From contig DATISF010000047.1 of assembly GCA_035468985.1 (NCBI GenBank), forward strand, positions 57,359 to 121,358: a stretch of DNA of 64,000 nucleotides. The letters are read 5' to 3'. Shown one piece after another: positions 37,540 to 45,868 of this stretch (position 1 is the stretch's first letter; every line of letters begins with the position of its first letter). The position numbers were made by a program, and so were the translations under genes. The notes under the pieces were generated by a model. It was not told the origin of the DNA, made no database searches, and saw only the letters and a program-made list of their open reading frames with translations. Source of the DNA: DASVHS01 sp035468985 (lineage in GTDB: Bacteria; Acidobacteriota; Thermoanaerobaculia; Gp7-AA8).

Positions 37540-38378
37540 TGCCGCTCCCGCTCCGCGATCGCGGCGAGCACGCGCAAGAAATCGACCGTGTCGGCGACGT
37601 CGTGAACGCGGACCACCGCCGCGCCGCCGTGGAGCGCCGCAGCCACCGCCGCCAGCGAGCCGACCATGCGGTCCGGTCCTGCCGCACGTCCGGTGAGATG
37701 TCCGATGAACGCTTTTCTCGACGCGCCGATGACCACCGGCGCAATCGATCCCAGCTCGCGGCAGCGCGCCAGGAGGTCGAGATTGTGCTCGGCGGTCTTG
37801 GCGAAACCGATACCGGGATCGATCAGGATCTGCTCACGCTCGATGCCGGCATGAACCGCGTCCTCGAGGGAATGATGCAGCTCGCGTGCGACGTCATCGA
37901 CGACGTCGTCATACGTCGCGAGCTGCTGCATCGTCCGCGGCTCTCCACGCATGTGCATCAGAATCACCGGCACTCGCGTTCGCGCCGCGAGCGCGCGCAT
38001 GGAGGGATCACGCGACATCGCGGAAACGTCGTTGATCATGTCGGCGCCGGCGGCTAGCGCGGATTCGGCAACTTTCGCTTTCGTCGTGTCGATCGAGATC
38101 GGAAGGTCCGAGCGGCGGCGGATCTGCTCGATGACCGGCACCACGCGCCCGATCTCTTCCTCGGCTGACACCGGATCGGCACCGGGACGCGTCGACTCTC
38201 CGCCGATATCGACGACGGCGGCGCCGTTCTCCTCCATCTGCAGCGCGGCGTGCACCGCTTTCGACTGATCGAAGTGCACACCGCCGTCGGAGAAGGAGTC
38301 GGGGGTCACGTTGAGAATCCCCATGACCAGGGGCACGCGTGAGAATTCGAGGCGCCGTTCGCGCGGAAGCGCAATCAC
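37536..38378 (-). CDS. folP: Dihydropteroate synthase
   Basis: 280 residues from GTG 38378, which overlaps the murA stop (GTGA); longer in-frame extension lies inside murA. Pterin-binding signature VMGILNVTPDSFSDGG, then IDIGGESTRPGA-like VVDIGGESTRPGADPV, ISIDTTKAKVA, INDVSAM, VILMHMRGEPRTMQ and IDPGIGFAKTAEHN. It condenses dihydropterin pyrophosphate with p-aminobenzoate for folate. Its stop overlaps the cdaA start (ATGA). Confidence 0.96.
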   Translation of the reverse strand: MIALPRERRLEFSRVPLVMGILNVTPDSFSDGGVHFDQSKAVHAALQMEENGAAVVDIGGESTRPGADPVSAEEEIGRVVPVIEQIRRRSDLPISIDTTKAKVAESALAAGADMINDVSAMSRDPSMRALAARTRVPVILMHMRGEPRTMQQLATYDDVVDDVARELHHSLEDAVHAGIEREQILIDPGIGFAKTAEHNLDLLARCRELGSIAPVVIGASRKAFIGHLTGRAAGPDRMVGSLAAVAAALHGGAAVVRVHDVADTVDFLRVLAAIAERERH

Positions 38379-39667
38379 ACGTCGCGCTCCCGCCTGATGC
38401 GCGCGCCGAGGGCGTTGAGCCGCTCGTCGATCCGCTCGTAGCCGCGGTCGATCTGATTGATGTTGTGAATGACGCTCTCGCCTTTCGCGCAGAGTGCCGC
38501 GAGGAGCAACGCCATCCCGGCGCGGATGTCGGGGCTGGAGATCTCCCCGCCGTAGAGGCGGCTGCCGCCGACGATGATCGCGCGATGCGGATCGCAAAGG
38601 ATGATCCGCGCGCCCATGCCGATCAGCTTGTCGGTGAAGAAGAGACGCGACTCGAACATCTTCTCGAAGATCATCACCGTGCCTTCGGCCTGAGTGGCGA
38701 TGACGATCATGATCGACAGCAGGTCGGCCGGAAACAGCGGCCACGGCCCGTCGTCGATCTTCGGCACCGCCGCGCCGATGTCGTAGCGGACGCGCAGTTC
38801 CTGTTCCTTCGGCACGCGAAGATTTTTCCCCTCGACCTTGACGTCGACGCCAAGCTTCTCGAGCATGTGGCGGACGGCGTACATGTGATGCGGGACCCCG
38901 TCCTCGATCAACAGCTCGCTCCGGGTCACGGCGGCGAGGCCGATGTAGGAACCGACTTCGATGTGATCGCTCGGGATGTAGAACTCTCCACCCCGTAGAG
39001 AATTGACACCGTGGATCTGAAGGGAGTTGGTGGCGATCCCTTCGATCTGCGCGCCGAGGGAGTTCAGAAAATTGCAGAGGTCCTGCACGTGCGGCTCGGC
39101 CGCCGCGTTGTAGATCTGCGTCTCTCCTTCGGCCAGCACCGCGGCCATGATCGCGTTCTCGGTCGCGGTCACCGACGCCTCGTCGAGAAACATCTTCTTG
39201 CCGATGAGCTCGCGCGCGCTCATCTGATAGGACGTCGCGGAGACTTCGATCTGCGCACCGAGAGCCTCCAGTGCGAGCAGGTGCGTGTCGACGCGCCGCC
39301 GGCCGATGGCATCGCCTCCCGGCTTCGCCACTTTCACCTCGCCGCAGCGTGCCAGCAGCGGCCCGGCCAGAAGAATCGACGCCCGGATCTTCCTGGACAG
39401 TTCAGGATCGGGATTAGGCGAGCAGTCGTTGGCGGCGTGAATGCGCACGACGTTCTTTTCGAGCCGGTCGACCTTCGCTCCGATGCCCTCCATGATCTGC
39501 AGCATCACCCGGACGTCCTCGATGTCCGGCAGATTGCGGAGCGTGACGGGCTCGTCGGTCAGAAGACACGCGGCCAGGATCGGCAGCGCCGCGTTCTTGT
39601 TCCCGCCGGGACGAATCGCCCCTTCCAGCCGCCGCCCACCCTCGACGATGAAGCGTTCCATTGCCAC
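38375..39667 (-). CDS. murA: UDP-N-acetylglucosamine enolpyruvyl transferase with Asp at the fosfomycin position
   Basis: 430 residues from GTG 39667; the ATG six bases later is the alternative, but the TACAAT box eight bases before the GTG favours a leaderless GTG start. Signatures: RPGGNKNAALPILAACLL and IGRRRVDTHLLALEALGA. At the place of the usual catalytic Cys (GGCxIG) the sequence is GGDAIG (D119), as in species with natural fosfomycin insensitivity. It commits UDP-GlcNAc to peptidoglycan synthesis. First gene of murA-folP-cdaA-cdaR-glmM-SDR. The sequence here is complete, so activity is expected. Confidence 0.96.
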   Translation of the reverse strand: MAMERFIVEGGRRLEGAIRPGGNKNAALPILAACLLTDEPVTLRNLPDIEDVRVMLQIMEGIGAKVDRLEKNVVRIHAANDCSPNPDPELSRKIRASILLAGPLLARCGEVKVAKPGGDAIGRRRVDTHLLALEALGAQIEVSATSYQMSARELIGKKMFLDEASVTATENAIMAAVLAEGETQIYNAAAEPHVQDLCNFLNSLGAQIEGIATNSLQIHGVNSLRGGEFYIPSDHIEVGSYIGLAAVTRSELLIEDGVPHHMYAVRHMLEKLGVDVKVEGKNLRVPKEQELRVRYDIGAAVPKIDDGPWPLFPADLLSIMIVIATQAEGTVMIFEKMFESRLFFTDKLIGMGARIILCDPHRAIIVGGSRLYGGEISSPDIRAGMALLLAALCAKGESVIHNINQIDRGYERIDERLNALGARIRRERDV

Positions 39668-39675
39668 GGGGGCGG

Positions 39676-39681
39676 ATTGTA
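39676..39681 (-). promoter_or_regulatory. -10 box (TACAAT) for murA, predicted leaderless
   Basis: TACAAT on the minus strand ends eight bases before GTG 39667. Confidence 0.5.
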
Positions 39682-39693
39682 CCCGCCGCGACT

Positions 39694-39714
39694 CGGGATT
39701 CGGGATTCGGGATT
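39694..39714. repeat. CGGGATT heptamer x3 between divergent promoters
   Basis: Three perfect CGGGATT copies in the 83-base region between murA and the metallo-hydrolase gene, where the -35 elements of both promoters would lie. Confidence 0.8.
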
Positions 39715-39738
39715 CGAGGGTTCGCGAATCGCGCGTGC

Positions 39739-39744
39739 TAATCT
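39739..39744 (+). promoter_or_regulatory. -10 box (TAATCT) for the metallo-hydrolase gene, predicted leaderless
   Basis: TAATCT ends six bases before ATG 39751. Confidence 0.5.
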
Positions 39745-39750
39745 GATCTC

Positions 39751-40581
39751 ATGATCGTCGCTCCGCTCGGATCGGGCAGCGCCGGAAATGCCTACTACTT
39801 CGAGAGCGACGGCACCAGCATCCTCGTGGATGCCGGCTTCGGTCCCCGCGAGACCCGCAAGCGCCTCGAGATCGTCGGGCGCGACATCCAGCTTCTCCGC
39901 GCGATCGTCATCACCCACGAGCACTACGACCACATTCGAGGCGCAGAACGCATCGCCCGCAAGTACGGGATTCCGATCTACCTCACGCGGGGCACGCTCA
40001 ACGCCAGCTCGATCGATCGGACCGATACCGACATCATGCTGTTCGAGAACAACACGACGTTCGCGATCGGCGAACTGAACATCCACGCACGCCGGACGCT
40101 GCACGATGCCGCCGATCCGTCGTGCTTCGTCATCGAGGCCCGCGACGGCACGCGCGTGGGCATCGCCAGCGACCTCGGACACGTCGACGACGGAGTCGTG
40201 CAACATCTCAGTGAATGTGACGGCCTTTTCTTCGAGGCCAATCACGACCTGGATATGCTGCGCATGGGAACGTACCCGTGGAGCCTGAAGCGCCGCATCA
40301 TGTCGCGATTCGGTCACCTTTCGAACGACGACTCGATGTTCGCCGTGCAGCGCCTGCTCGGCTCCGAGCTGAAGACGCTTTGCCTCATCCATCTCTCGGA
40401 AAAGAACAACCATGAGTCGATCGTGCACGATCTGGCCACGCGGCTGCTCCAGAGGAACGGGGTCCAGCTCGAGCTTGGAATCGCCAGGCAGTCCCAGCCG
40501 ACCGGAATGTTCGAGATCAAGCGGCGCGGCGCCCCCCGGCGGACGGCCATCCCGTCCGGCGCCCAGATGGCGCTGTTCTGA
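39751..40581 (+). CDS. Metallo-beta-lactamase-fold hydrolase (YycJ/WalJ-like)
   Basis: 276 residues. Begins PLGSGSAGNAYYFESDGTSI, the hallmark of the YycJ group, and carries the metal motif THEHYDHIRG, later LGHVDDGVV and EANHD. These are cytosolic metal-dependent phosphodiesterases, some of them DNA exonucleases linked to replication and wall stress in Firmicutes. The C-terminal 30 residues are basic. It is divergent from murA and is followed by purS after eight bases. Confidence 0.88.
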   Translation: MIVAPLGSGSAGNAYYFESDGTSILVDAGFGPRETRKRLEIVGRDIQLLRAIVITHEHYDHIRGAERIARKYGIPIYLTRGTLNASSIDRTDTDIMLFENNTTFAIGELNIHARRTLHDAADPSCFVIEARDGTRVGIASDLGHVDDGVVQHLSECDGLFFEANHDLDMLRMGTYPWSLKRRIMSRFGHLSNDDSMFAVQRLLGSELKTLCLIHLSEKNNHESIVHDLATRLLQRNGVQLELGIARQSQPTGMFEIKRRGAPRRTAIPSGAQMALF

Positions 40582-40589
40582 AGGATTTG

Positions 40590-40838
40590 ATGAAAGCGAC
40601 AGTAATCGTTGAACTTAAGGCCTCGGTGCTCGATCCGCAGGGAAAGGCCATCCAGCACTCTCTCAGCACGCTCGGGTTTGCCGGCGTGGAAGATGTGAGG
40701 GTGGGGAAACTGTTTCGGATCACGCTTGCGGAAGGTGAGCAGACCCGAGGAGACGTCGAGACCCAACTTCGTCAAATGTGCGAGCGGCTTCTCGCGAATA
40801 CGGTCATCGAAAACTTCTCCTACACACTCGAGGAGTAG
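40590..40838 (+). CDS. purS: Phosphoribosylformylglycinamidine synthase subunit PurS
   Basis: 82 residues from ATG 40590 with AAGGAT just upstream; the in-frame TTG directly before it is less likely. MKATVIVELKASVLDPQGKA, IQHSLSTLGF and VRVGKLFRITL match PurS, the small bridging subunit of the PurSQL FGAM synthase complex in de novo purine synthesis. purQ lies 1.2 kb downstream after an intervening beta-propeller gene, instead of directly adjacent; purL is not in the window. Confidence 0.94.
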   Translation: MKATVIVELKASVLDPQGKAIQHSLSTLGFAGVEDVRVGKLFRITLAEGEQTRGDVETQLRQMCERLLANTVIENFSYTLEE

Positions 40839-41925
40839 AGCCCGCACCCTCGGGCTGCTCACTTTATCCGCGGCATGCTCCCTCTGGGCAGCCGAGCCGA
40901 AAGCGCTCGCTCCCGTTCCCACACGCGATCAGAAAGTCGTCCGCCGCTGGTCGATTGAAGGCGGCCCGCGGGGCGTGGCCCTCGGCGACGGCGTCATCTA
41001 TGTCGGACTGGCCGACAAGCAGGCGGTCGAGGTCATCGATCCGAAGAGCGGCGCGGTGCTCCGCGAGCTCGTCCTCGACTCCGCCGAGATCGCCGCGACG
41101 AAGGAGCTCGTCACGCTGCGGACCAACGGCGACAGGAGCCGTCTCTACATCGCGAACGGAAGTGACGAAAGCGCAACGATTCTCTCGCTTCCCGATCTCG
41201 CCGTGATTCGCGAGATCACGATGGAGGGAGAGGCGATCCGCGACGCGGTCCCCGATCCTCGCGGACGCTACCTGTACCTCGTCGGCCGCCGCGTGCATGT
41301 CTTCGACGCGGAAGGAAACCACGAAATCCGCTCGCTGGACTTCGCCGATCCGATGGCCATCGCCGTGAGCGCCAACGGCGCTACGCTCGCGGTCGTGGGA
41401 ACCGAGGATTACGGGAACGCGAAGGCCACGGCCGTGGCGCTGTACGACACGAACACATTCGCCGAGGTCACGCGCGACCCGCTGCAGACCGATCAGGTCA
41501 TCGAGGTGGCGCTGTTCGCCGCCGGAGATCGTGCGCTCGTCGCGCTCAGCCGCGACTCGTTTTTCGAGAAGCCGCTGGTGACGAAGGCCGCGAAATCGAT
41601 GGCCAGCGGCGCCGACGGCCGGATGCGCGTCACCATCGACTTCGGCGATCTCGTGAACAGCGAGCGCATCTGTCTTCCCGAAGGCAGCGGCGCGCAGATC
41701 GCGGTCCTCGGCTCCTCGAATGATCTGGTTCTGTTCGCCGAGCGGCGCTGTTCCAGCAGCGGGGCCTTCGCGGGCTCGAGCCGGCGCGTCAGTCCGGCGT
41801 CGCTGTACGGCGTAAACGCGTACGCGATCGCATTCGATCGCGACGCGAACACTCTCGTCGTCACAGATAAAGCCGGGTACCTTACAATCTACAAAGTGCC
41901 GCGGGCAGCGGCAATTTCGAAATGA
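40837..41925 (+). CDS. Exported beta-propeller-like protein, start unresolved
   Basis: About 360 residues. The coding frame is unambiguous from LLTLSAACSLWAAEP onward: a signal peptide, possibly of lipoprotein type (SAAC), then repeated strands such as GVALGDGVIYVGLADKQAVE, RSRLYIANGSDESATILSLP and GRYLYLVGRRVHVFD typical of YVTN/NHL-like propellers. No ATG, GTG or TTG lies between the purS stop and the signal peptide; in-frame TTG 40726 and GTG 40735 lie about 100 bases inside purS. A CTG at 40855 or a non-standard start is possible. The start given here is only the purS boundary. Function unknown. Confidence 0.65.
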   Translation, partial: RARTLGLLTLSAACSLWAAEPKALAPVPTRDQKVVRRWSIEGGPRGVALGDGVIYVGLADKQAVEVIDPKSGAVLRELVLDSAEIAATKELVTLRTNGDRSRLYIANGSDESATILSLPDLAVIREITMEGEAIRDAVPDPRGRYLYLVGRRVHVFDAEGNHEIRSLDFADPMAIAVSANGATLAVVGTEDYGNAKATAVALYDTNTFAEVTRDPLQTDQVIEVALFAAGDRALVALSRDSFFEKPLVTKAAKSMASGADGRMRVTIDFGDLVNSERICLPEGSGAQIAVLGSSNDLVLFAERRCSSSGAFAGSSRRVSPASLYGVNAYAIAFDRDANTLVVTDKAGYLTIYKVPRAAAISK

Positions 41926-41932
41926 TGCCCAC

Positions 41933-42042
41933 GTCATGCTGAGCGAAGCGAAGCATCTCCTTTTGCACCGGGAAGCCATCAGCCGGCTTGCATGGTCATC
42001 GCCTCAGGAGATCCTTCGACCGCTTCGCGGCCTCAGGATGAC
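41933..42042. repeat. Family A palindromic repeat upstream of purQ
   Basis: Runs from GTCATGCTGAG to CCTCAGGATGAC with inner GAAGCATCTCC and GGAGATCCTTCG arms; it ends seven bases before the purQ start codon. Confidence 0.85.
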
Positions 42043-42048
42043 GGCACC

Positions 42049-42744
42049 GTGAAATTCGGCATCGTCATTCTCCCGGGCTCGAACTGCGATGACGACGCGA
42101 TGCATGTCACCAGGGACGTCATCGGGGCCGACGCCGAGTTTCTCTGGCACAAGGACACCGACCTCAAAGGCGCCGACTGCGTCATCGTCCCCGGCGGCTT
42201 CGCCTATGGCGACTACCTGCGCGCCGGCGCGCTCGCGAAATTCGCCCCGATCATGGAGCCGATCCGCCGCCACGCCGCCGCGGGCGGTCTCGTCCTCGGC
42301 ATCTGCAATGGGTTCCAGGTGCTCACGGAAGTGGGGCTGCTCCCGGGCGCGCTGATGCGCAACCAGCATCTGCGGTTCCTGAGCCGCGACGTTCACCTTC
42401 GCACCGAAGAAACGGACACCCCGTTCACCTCTGATCTCCAACGCGGTCAGATCCTCCGCATGCCGATTGCGCACGGCGAAGGGAACTATTACGCCGAGGA
42501 TCACGTGCTCGATGAGCTCGAGCGCAACCGGCAGGTGATCTTCCGGTACTGCGACACAGAAGGACGGCTCACGAGCGAGGCGAACCCGAACGGATCGGCG
42601 CGCAGCATCGCCGGCATCTGCAACCCCGGGCGCAACGTTCTTGGACTGATGCCTCATCCGGAGCGCTGCGCCGAATCGATTCTCGGCAACGCTGACGGGT
42701 TGTCGCTCTTCAAATCCGTCGCCGCTGCGCTCGCACGCGTGTAA
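42049..42744 (+). CDS. purQ: Phosphoribosylformylglycinamidine synthase, glutamine amidotransferase subunit PurQ
   Basis: 231 residues from GTG 42049 (VKFGIVILPGSNCDDD); an in-frame upstream start would lie inside the repeat and is rejected. Class I amidotransferase: VIVPGGFAYGDYLRAGA, nucleophile Cys in VLGICNGFQVLTE and the His/Glu pair near GLMPHPERCAE. It supplies ammonia to PurL. The repeat at 41933-42042 forms its whole upstream region, so a promoter or ribosome site, if any, is inside the repeat. Confidence 0.96.
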   Translation: MKFGIVILPGSNCDDDAMHVTRDVIGADAEFLWHKDTDLKGADCVIVPGGFAYGDYLRAGALAKFAPIMEPIRRHAAAGGLVLGICNGFQVLTEVGLLPGALMRNQHLRFLSRDVHLRTEETDTPFTSDLQRGQILRMPIAHGEGNYYAEDHVLDELERNRQVIFRYCDTEGRLTSEANPNGSARSIAGICNPGRNVLGLMPHPERCAESILGNADGLSLFKSVAAALARV

Positions 42745-42747
42745 GCA

Positions 42748-43494
42748 ATGCCGAAGACGATCCTGATCTCGGGAGGCGCTCGCGGGATCGGACGTGTGAC
42801 GGCGATGCGGATGCTGCTCGACGGCTGGAACGTCGCCATCACGTACAACACGTCGAAAGAGGCGGCGGAGGCGTTTCAGCGAGAGGCAAACTCGGGGCTG
42901 GCGCACGACAAGCCGCGTCTCGTCGCCTATGAGGCCGACGTTCGCGACAGCGAGCGCGCGCGCGCCGTCGTCGAGACAATCGTCATGAATTTCGGTTCGG
43001 TGGATGCGCTCGTGAACAACGCCGGCATCCGGCGCGACTCGCTCCTTTACAACATGCCCGAGAGCGACTGGCGGGATGTCATCGAGACGAATCTCTACGG
43101 CGTCTTTGCGCTCACGAAGGTCGTCGTGCCGGTGATGCTGCAGCAGCGAAGCGGCGTGATCGTGAATGTGACATCGCTTTCCGGCATCCACGGAGTGGTC
43201 GGACAGACGAACTACTCCGCAGCGAAGGGAGGCCTCGTGGCCATGACCCGCTCGCTGGCGCGCGAGCTCGCGCGAAGCGGCATCCGCGTGAATTGCGTCG
43301 CGCCCGGTCTCGTCGACACCGAAATGACCGGCGAGATGGATCCGGAGGTGAAAAAGGAGATGATCCGGCAGATTCCGATGCGCCGAATGATCCGCGCCGA
43401 CGAAGTCGCCTCCGCCATCGCATTCCTGATTTCCGACGAGGCCAGCGGAATCACCGGACAGGTTCTGTGTATTGATGGCGGCGCAACGGCGTGA
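42748..43494 (+). CDS. FabG-like 3-oxoacyl-[ACP] reductase (SDR family)
   Basis: 248 residues. ILISGGARGIGRVTAMRML (NADPH binding), ALVNNAGIRRDSLL, Ser in NVTSLSGIHG, YxxxK in NYSAAKGGL and the ending GITGQVLCIDGGATA. The sequence fits FabG and close paralogues; the acyl substrate is not proved and no other fatty-acid genes adjoin. It starts three bases after purQ and overlaps the glycosyltransferase start (GTGA), so purQ, this gene and the GT2 gene look co-transcribed. Confidence 0.85.
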   Translation: MPKTILISGGARGIGRVTAMRMLLDGWNVAITYNTSKEAAEAFQREANSGLAHDKPRLVAYEADVRDSERARAVVETIVMNFGSVDALVNNAGIRRDSLLYNMPESDWRDVIETNLYGVFALTKVVVPVMLQQRSGVIVNVTSLSGIHGVVGQTNYSAAKGGLVAMTRSLARELARSGIRVNCVAPGLVDTEMTGEMDPEVKKEMIRQIPMRRMIRADEVASAIAFLISDEASGITGQVLCIDGGATA

Positions 43495-44396
43495 CCATGT
43501 ACTTTTCCGTTGTCATCCCCACATACAACCGTCTCTCCATGCTCCTCCGCGTCCTCGACGCGCTGAAGAGACAGGAAGGCGCGCCCGAGTTCGAGACGAT
43601 CGTGATCAACGACGGCTCGAAAGACGACACCGATCGCGTGCTGCGTGACCGGGGCGACATCGTCTATCGCCTGCAGGAAAACTCAGGACCCGGCCGCGCT
43701 CGCAACCACGGCGTTTCGCTGGCGCGGGGCCGTTTCGTGATCTTCATCGGCGATGACATCGTGCCTGAACGCAACTTTCTGGCGGAGCATGCGCGGGTTC
43801 ACCGGAAAAGCGGCGACAACCCCCATGTCGCATGCCTCGGCTACACCGGCTGGCCGCCCGACACGCGCGTGACCGCGTTCATGGACTACATCAACGATTA
43901 CGGTCTGCAGTTCGGCTATCGCCTGATCGAGGACGGTGCCGTCGTCCCTTTCAACTTCTTCTACACGTCGAACATCTCCATCGATCGCGAGCTGCTGGCC
44001 GCACATCCGTTCGATACGACGTTTCCTTCCGCGGCCTGGGAGGACATCGAGCTCGCCTACCGCCTCGACCAGCTCGGCCTGAAGATTCACTACAACGCGG
44101 GCGCGGTCACCCGGCACCATCATCCGATGACCGTCGACTCGTTCGCGCGCCGGCAGTACACGGTAGGAAAGTCGGGCGCGATCTTCTACCGCAAGCATCC
44201 CGAGCTCGGTCACTTCCTCGGCGTCCAGGAGCTGGAGACCCGCAAACTCGCCGACGAGGCGCAACTCGCGCGTCTGCGGCGGCGCGCGAGGATCGGCGAG
44301 AAGTTCCGCCTTTTCGCGAAATCGAAGGTCTTCGAGACGCTGATGCGCGAGCACTACCTGCGCGGTCTCCGCGACGGCCTGGCTGCGACCGGCTAG
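43491..44396 (+). CDS. Family 2 glycosyltransferase
   Basis: 301 residues from GTG 43491 (overlap with the SDR stop); ATG 43497 is an alternative start. GT-A fold: FSVVIPTYNRLSMLLRVLDA, VINDGSKDDTDRVL, NSGPGRARNHGVSLARGRFV and the DxD-type FIGDDIVPE, then WEDIELAYRLDQLG as acceptor-region motif. No membrane segments. It probably adds a sugar to a glycan or lipid at the cytoplasmic face; the substrate is unknown and nearby genes (tmk, holB) do not inform it. Confidence 0.88.
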   Translation: MTMYFSVVIPTYNRLSMLLRVLDALKRQEGAPEFETIVINDGSKDDTDRVLRDRGDIVYRLQENSGPGRARNHGVSLARGRFVIFIGDDIVPERNFLAEHARVHRKSGDNPHVACLGYTGWPPDTRVTAFMDYINDYGLQFGYRLIEDGAVVPFNFFYTSNISIDRELLAAHPFDTTFPSAAWEDIELAYRLDQLGLKIHYNAGAVTRHHHPMTVDSFARRQYTVGKSGAIFYRKHPELGHFLGVQELETRKLADEAQLARLRRRARIGEKFRLFAKSKVFETLMREHYLRGLRDGLAATG

Positions 44397-44399
44397 AAT
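44394..44399 (+). promoter_or_regulatory. -10 box (TAGAAT) for tmk-holB, predicted leaderless
   Basis: TAGAAT overlaps the stop codon of the GT2 gene and ends nine bases before GTG 44409. Confidence 0.5.
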
Positions 44400-44408
44400 C
44401 GCGCCCGC

Positions 44409-45044
44409 GTGTTCATCACGTTCGAAGGCATCGAGGGATCGGGAAAGACGACGCAGCTCCATCGGCTGGCGGAGTTTCTGCGCGAGCGCGGGCGGACCGT
44501 GGTGACCACGAAGGAGCCGGGAGGAACGGAAATCGCGGACCGCATCCGCGCGATCCTGCTCGACTCGAAGAACGTGATCGATCCCATTGCCGAGGTCCTG
44601 CTGTTCGCGGCCTCGAGACGGCAGCACACGGTGGAGGTCATCCGTCCCGCGCACGAGCGCGGCGCGGTGGTCCTCTGCGACCGCTACACCGACTCGACGC
44701 TCGCCTATCAGGGATTCGGCCGCACTCTGAATCTGGATCAGCTCCGGACGCTGAATCGATGGGCCACCGGCGATCTCGATCCCGATCTCACGCTGATCTT
44801 CGATCTGGCGGAGAGTGTCGGCCTTTCGCGCGCCGTTCATCGCAACGCCCGGGCGGCCGATGACGAGGGACGCTTCGAAGCCGAAGATCTCCGATTTCAC
44901 CGGCGCGTGCGGGAGGGTTACCTGTCGCTCGCCGCGGCGGAGCCGCAGCGCTACGCGGTGATCGACGCGGGCGGCACGCTCGACCAGGTGTTCGAGCGCA
45001 CACTCGACACCCTGCGCCAACGCAAACCGGAGCTGTTCGCTTGA
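44409..45044 (+). CDS. tmk: Thymidylate kinase
   Basis: 211 residues from GTG 44409. P-loop FEGIEGSGKTTQLHRLAEFL, the KEPGGTEIADRIRAILL segment, DRY motif (VLCDRYTDSTLAYQGFGR) and LID region around RNARAADDEGRFE. It phosphorylates dTMP to dTDP. Its stop overlaps the holB TTG start (TTGA), the widespread tmk-holB pairing. Confidence 0.97.
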   Translation: MFITFEGIEGSGKTTQLHRLAEFLRERGRTVVTTKEPGGTEIADRIRAILLDSKNVIDPIAEVLLFAASRRQHTVEVIRPAHERGAVVLCDRYTDSTLAYQGFGRTLNLDQLRTLNRWATGDLDPDLTLIFDLAESVGLSRAVHRNARAADDEGRFEAEDLRFHRRVREGYLSLAAAEPQRYAVIDAGGTLDQVFERTLDTLRQRKPELFA

Positions 45045-45829
45045 GCTCCGCGGCCGAACTTCTCCTCGACACCGCGCGGCGCGGCGAGCTGCACTACTCG
45101 ATCATCCTGCACGGTCCCGCGCACGAGGAGTTGCAGGCACTCGCGCTCCGCGCCGCGAAGACGCTCAATTGTCTGAACGGCACGACGGGCGACGCCTGCA
45201 CGGCGTGCGAGCGGATCGAACGCCGTATCCATCCCGACGTTCATTTCGTCGAGGTCGCCGGTGACCGGAAGCAGATCAGCGTCGATCAGATCCGCGACAT
45301 CCTCAGCAACGCGGCGCTGCGGCCCTACGAAGGGCGCACGAAGGTCTTCATCGTCGATCCCGCCAGCGCGCTGACCGGCAGCGGATCGAACGCGCTGCTC
45401 AAGACGCTCGAGGAGCCCGCGCGCGACACGATCTTCATCCTGCTCACACGCTCTCCCGATCTTCTTCTGCCGACGATCCGGTCGCGGTCGCAATCGATCT
45501 ACGTCGGAGGTGAAGAGGCGCATGACGAAGAGCTCGAGGCGTTTTTGCGCGATGCGCTGATGCGCTTCGCGACGCGTCACGAACCGGCAGCTCTGCTCAG
45601 CGCCGCCGCGGAGGTCTCGCAACGCGACGAGATCGCCGACGCCATCGCTCTCCTCGGATCAGTGTTGTGCGATGCCGCCGCCGGCCGGGTGAACGGTGTC
45701 AGTGGCGTCGTTCCGCGCGAGCGTCTTCTCGCGGCGGCTGATGCGGCGATGGCCGCGCTCCGGAACCTCGCGGTGAACGCGGACGCGCGGCTCGTCGTGG
45801 AACAGGCACTCGCCGAGCTTGTGGTCTGA
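45041..45829 (+). CDS. holB: DNA polymerase III delta' subunit
   Basis: 262 residues from TTG 45041. AAA+ clamp-loader fold: IILHGPAHEELQALALRAAK replaces the usual P-loop, as is common in delta', then a C-x8-C-x2-C zinc-like cluster (CLNGTTGDACTAC), the sensor regions KVFIVDPASALTGSGSNALLK and TLEEPARDTIFILLT. It helps load the beta clamp. Slightly short at the C-terminus compared with E. coli HolB. A hairpin follows the stop by about 15 bases. Confidence 0.92.
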   Translation: MSSAAELLLDTARRGELHYSIILHGPAHEELQALALRAAKTLNCLNGTTGDACTACERIERRIHPDVHFVEVAGDRKQISVDQIRDILSNAALRPYEGRTKVFIVDPASALTGSGSNALLKTLEEPARDTIFILLTRSPDLLLPTIRSRSQSIYVGGEEAHDEELEAFLRDALMRFATRHEPAALLSAAAEVSQRDEIADAIALLGSVLCDAAAGRVNGVSGVVPRERLLAAADAAMAALRNLAVNADARLVVEQALAELVV

Positions 45830-45835
45830 CGCCGC

Positions 45836-45868
45836 AAAAAAAGAAACCCCGCCTTGCGGCGGGGTTTC
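45836..45868 (-). terminator. Rho-independent terminator for the minus-strand RNA
   Basis: Stem GAAACCCCGCC / GGCGGGGTTTC (11 bp) with a four-base loop at 45843-45868. On the minus strand it is followed by a run of seven T (45842-45836), so it is oriented to stop transcription coming from 46024; on the plus strand it lacks a T tract but may still help end holB. Confidence 0.88.

Noticed and set aside
41992..42048. Earlier start for purQ
   Set aside because: The added residues come from the family A repeat and precede the conserved FGIVILPGSN start.
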